Assembly (NCBI RefSeq): GCF_019042655.1
Contig: NZ_JAHPZO010000007.1
Location: 62,001-126,000, forward strand
DNA from: Planococcus sp. CP5-4_YE
Lineage (GTDB): Bacteria > Bacillota > Bacilli > Bacillales_A > Planococcaceae
Direction of reading: 5' to 3'
Length of the DNA: 64,000 bases
How positions within the stretch are numbered: the first letter of the stretch is position 1; the number at the start of each line of letters is the position of its first letter. The position numbers and the translations under genes were made by a program. The notes beneath the pieces were generated by a model. The model did not search any database and had not been told where the DNA came from. It was given only the letters and a program-made list of their open reading frames with translations. Shown here one piece after another: positions 62,060 to 64,000 of this stretch.

Positions 62060-64000
62060 GCTGATAAAAAGTTGAACTCAGATCTGCATAATGGGTGGTA
62101 GCCGGAAGTCTTGTTTTATTCAACGCATGTACGTGCATGAAGGATAATGCATATACATCGCTTATAATTTGCTCAAAACTTAACGTACTCGTTTTTTGAA
62201 CTACTTTAATTGGAAGAGCCATACCGATTTGTTCTCGTGGATTCGTTGCACATAATAACGCTTCTTTACCTCTAAAGTAATAAGTGCCTTGACGTGTTTC
62301 CATTTTATTATCCTTTGAGTCGTAATAAGCCATTCGACGTTTAGGGGATTTAATCACTTCTACAATGTCGAATTGAATTCCTTTTGCTCCCAGCACCTCT
62401 GAGATTAGCTCCGTGTTTTCTCTCCAAAAACCATCACGATGAATAGTTACATGTTTAGGCAATGCATCAAATTGAACTTTATATTTATGAAGCACTTCAT
62501 TAAGCGTATCTTTTAGAAGTTCATCACTAACTTTTTCTCCCGCATTTGCTCCCCCAACTGCTGATTGCTTTATTAATCGTCCATCATTCCCTATAACGTT
62601 AATTATGCCTGCTGTGCTACGGCCTTTTTCGTGGCTGACATCAAGCCCAATAAAACAGTCAGAATTTGTTTTTTTATTCAAAACCCAAGGCTGCATTCCG
62701 CTCTTCACATACAAGCCTAATAATATATTGTAGAAAGTATAAGACAGGTTTCTATCATTTTGAACGCTTAACGCTATCCGTTTAACAGCTTCATCATCTT
62801 TTGGATTAAATGAAAGTTCCTTATTACTGGATAACATCTTTTGAAATTCTTTTAATCGCTCAACAGAAATAACTTGTGAAGAAATATCCCAGTTTCCTCC
62901 GAATTGTTTTTTAAAAGGTTCATATAGTTCAAGATGAGGCACACTCAGTACAGCTAAAACAGTCGTGTTTTCAAATACTGCTTCATGCTCTTTTATTTGC
63001 CAGTCAAAATTCTTGAAAAAGTCCTGGTTCAACTTGCCACTTATACTCCTTGTTTGGTTACTAATATCAATTTTAACTCCATGTTTTCTAGCAATTTCTC
63101 TTAAGATGCAGAAGTACTTATATACAAAAACCTTATCTATTGATTCATTTAGTGCTGTTTCATCTACAAAGAGACTTACTGTCATTTCCCCGCCTTTATA
63201 AATTTTTCCGTTCTTTAATCCATAAACCGGCCACTTTTGCGGCTTATCAAATAAGACAGTCGAATCTTCCAATTTCTTTATTTCATAACCATTATTTTTC
63301 GCTAAAAATGGTTCAGGAGAAAAGGTTAAGTACTTTACGCTGTTTAAAATATTCAACGAATCTTCCATTGTCTGCTTCATGCGAAATAAAGGTTTAAGCT
63401 TAATCACTTTATTTACTGCTGAAATTTCATTTGCCTTCATTGATTTGTAACTGCACACAGGTTTTAAAAACTGTGCTGCCATCACAATTATTTTGCCATC
63501 TCGCGTTTTCACATGAGCAACTTTTGTACTTTTCGAGAGTTGACGGATTTTAAAATTTTGACCTTTTTGGTCAAAGTATTCAACGATGGATTGATTCATT
63601 AAAGGAGAATTATCATAAACTCCATAATCAGCCAAATGATCAAAAAAGTATGTGTAATTGCTATAAGGATTTGAGGTATCTACTAATTCCAGTTGATCTT
63701 TTATTACCTCATTGCGTTCAATCATTTGTTGAAGGGTAATAGTATACTCAAATTTATGAGTAAGATTAAATCCAATATGTATTTTATTGTCGATAATATT
63801 TACATGAATAGATAACGCAGGGTAAACGAGTACTTCACCAGCTTTTTCCCCTTGTTTTTTCTGCAAATCATATCCCACCTGCTTTAAGTCAAGGCGATGG
63901 GTTCCCGCCTTTAATAAACTCGCTTTGATAAGTTGTTCTAACAAACCACACTCAAAATTACTATGTTCATCAATAATGCGGTAGTCATATGACTTTGCTT
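62007..64000 (-). CDS. Prokaryotic Argonaute (long pAgo) with DEDD catalytic site, 5' end outside window
   Basis: The frame is open to the right edge, so at least 664 residues are visible. Counting from the TTG at 63944, the PIWI domain has Asp435 in FIGLDVSHEKGRSTAG, Glu470 in GANAGEKVSDE, Asp504 in TIHRDGFWREN and Asp621 in HYADLSSTFYQRG. This is the full DEDD set of a cleaving Argonaute. The region before, with FYNILLGLYVKSGMQPWVLN, is the MID domain that holds the guide 5' end. N-terminal and PAZ-like parts precede it. Long catalytic pAgos defend against plasmids and phages by guide-directed DNA or RNA cleavage. The gene is clearly more AT-rich than the core, as expected for horizontal transfer. 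It is followed directly by two unknown genes. Confidence 0.92.
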   Translation of the reverse strand, partial: AKSYDYRIIDEHSNFECGLLEQLIKASLLKAGTHRLDLKQVGYDLQKKQGEKAGEVLVYPALSIHVNIIDNKIHIGFNLTHKFEYTITLQQMIERNEVIKDQLELVDTSNPYSNYTYFFDHLADYGVYDNSPLMNQSIVEYFDQKGQNFKIRQLSKSTKVAHVKTRDGKIIVMAAQFLKPVCSYKSMKANEISAVNKVIKLKPLFRMKQTMEDSLNILNSVKYLTFSPEPFLAKNNGYEIKKLEDSTVLFDKPQKWPVYGLKNGKIYKGGEMTVSLFVDETALNESIDKVFVYKYFCILREIARKHGVKIDISNQTRSISGKLNQDFFKNFDWQIKEHEAVFENTTVLAVLSVPHLELYEPFKKQFGGNWDISSQVISVERLKEFQKMLSSNKELSFNPKDDEAVKRIALSVQNDRNLSYTFYNILLGLYVKSGMQPWVLNKKTNSDCFIGLDVSHEKGRSTAGIINVIGNDGRLIKQSAVGGANAGEKVSDELLKDTLNEVLHKYKVQFDALPKHVTIHRDGFWRENTELISEVLGAKGIQFDIVEVIKSPKRRMAYYDSKDNKMETRQGTYYFRGKEALLCATNPREQIGMALPIKVVQKTSTLSFEQIISDVYALSFMHVHALNKTRLPATTHYADLSSTFYQRGMVAARTTNETHLPFV

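Overview
The window reads as chromosomal DNA of a mesophilic Gram-positive bacterium, most likely a Planococcaceae member (Planococcus-like). The pointers are strong GGAGG ribosome binding sites, CcpA-type cre sites, a bacillithiol-transferase-type DinB protein, YfkAB, a GlpP-style glycerol regulon with leader terminators, and a moderate-GC core interrupted by AT-rich blocks. The genus is an inference; there is no rRNA or other marker gene here.

Region by region. 0-9 kb: end of a PTS permease followed by a MapP-like phosphatase, a Gfo/Idh oxidoreductase, CstA, an Ltp-type surface protein, a VWA protein next to a macro-domain protein, and a 3-hydroxybutyrate dehydrogenase/GntP permease pair. 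9-13.5 kb: glpF-glpK-glpD with a cre-overlapped promoter and two leader terminators. 13.5-36 kb: mostly single genes on the minus strand (DJ-1/PfpI, TspO-like, short UvrA-like ATPase, an ABC exporter, FUSC exporter, MORN protein, DUF819, YfiT, Baeyer-Villiger-type monooxygenase, CPBP protease, phosphatase, TetR-MFS module, aldo/keto reductase, a frameshifted M14 carboxypeptidase, an amidase). 36-41 kb: a four-gene Dlt-like acyl-transfer cassette (carrier protein, AMP ligase, MBOAT, SGNH) behind a promoter that carries a Fur box. 41-48.5 kb: a membrane-anchored unknown, LapA, an NCS2 permease and two overlapping glycosyltransferase genes. 48.9-51.7 kb: a small AT-rich island with a GIY-YIG-type protein and two unknowns, bounded by two copies of one gene's 3' end. 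52-61 kb: CaCA antiporter, AtoE, SDR, FAD monooxygenase, DUF4181 protein, YfkAB. 61-64 kb: an AT-rich operon with a prokaryotic Argonaute (5' end outside the window) and two uncharacterised downstream genes.

Two things stand out. First, a dispersed repeat with a 21-bp core occurs at least 28 times. Ten loci hold two copies in the same orientation exactly 65 bp apart. Eight of these ten lie at the 3' end of a minus-strand gene, often between its stop codon and an intrinsic terminator. I do not recognise this family. Second, the Argonaute keeps a complete DEDD catalytic set and is tightly coupled to a roughly 56-65 aa gene and a 206 aa gene of unknown function.

The window also shows three duplications of gene 3' ends (a 211-bp tandem copy, a copy flanking the 49-51 kb island, and a copy at the edge of the Argonaute block). 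These suggest that accessory DNA here is gained and lost at gene 3' ends.
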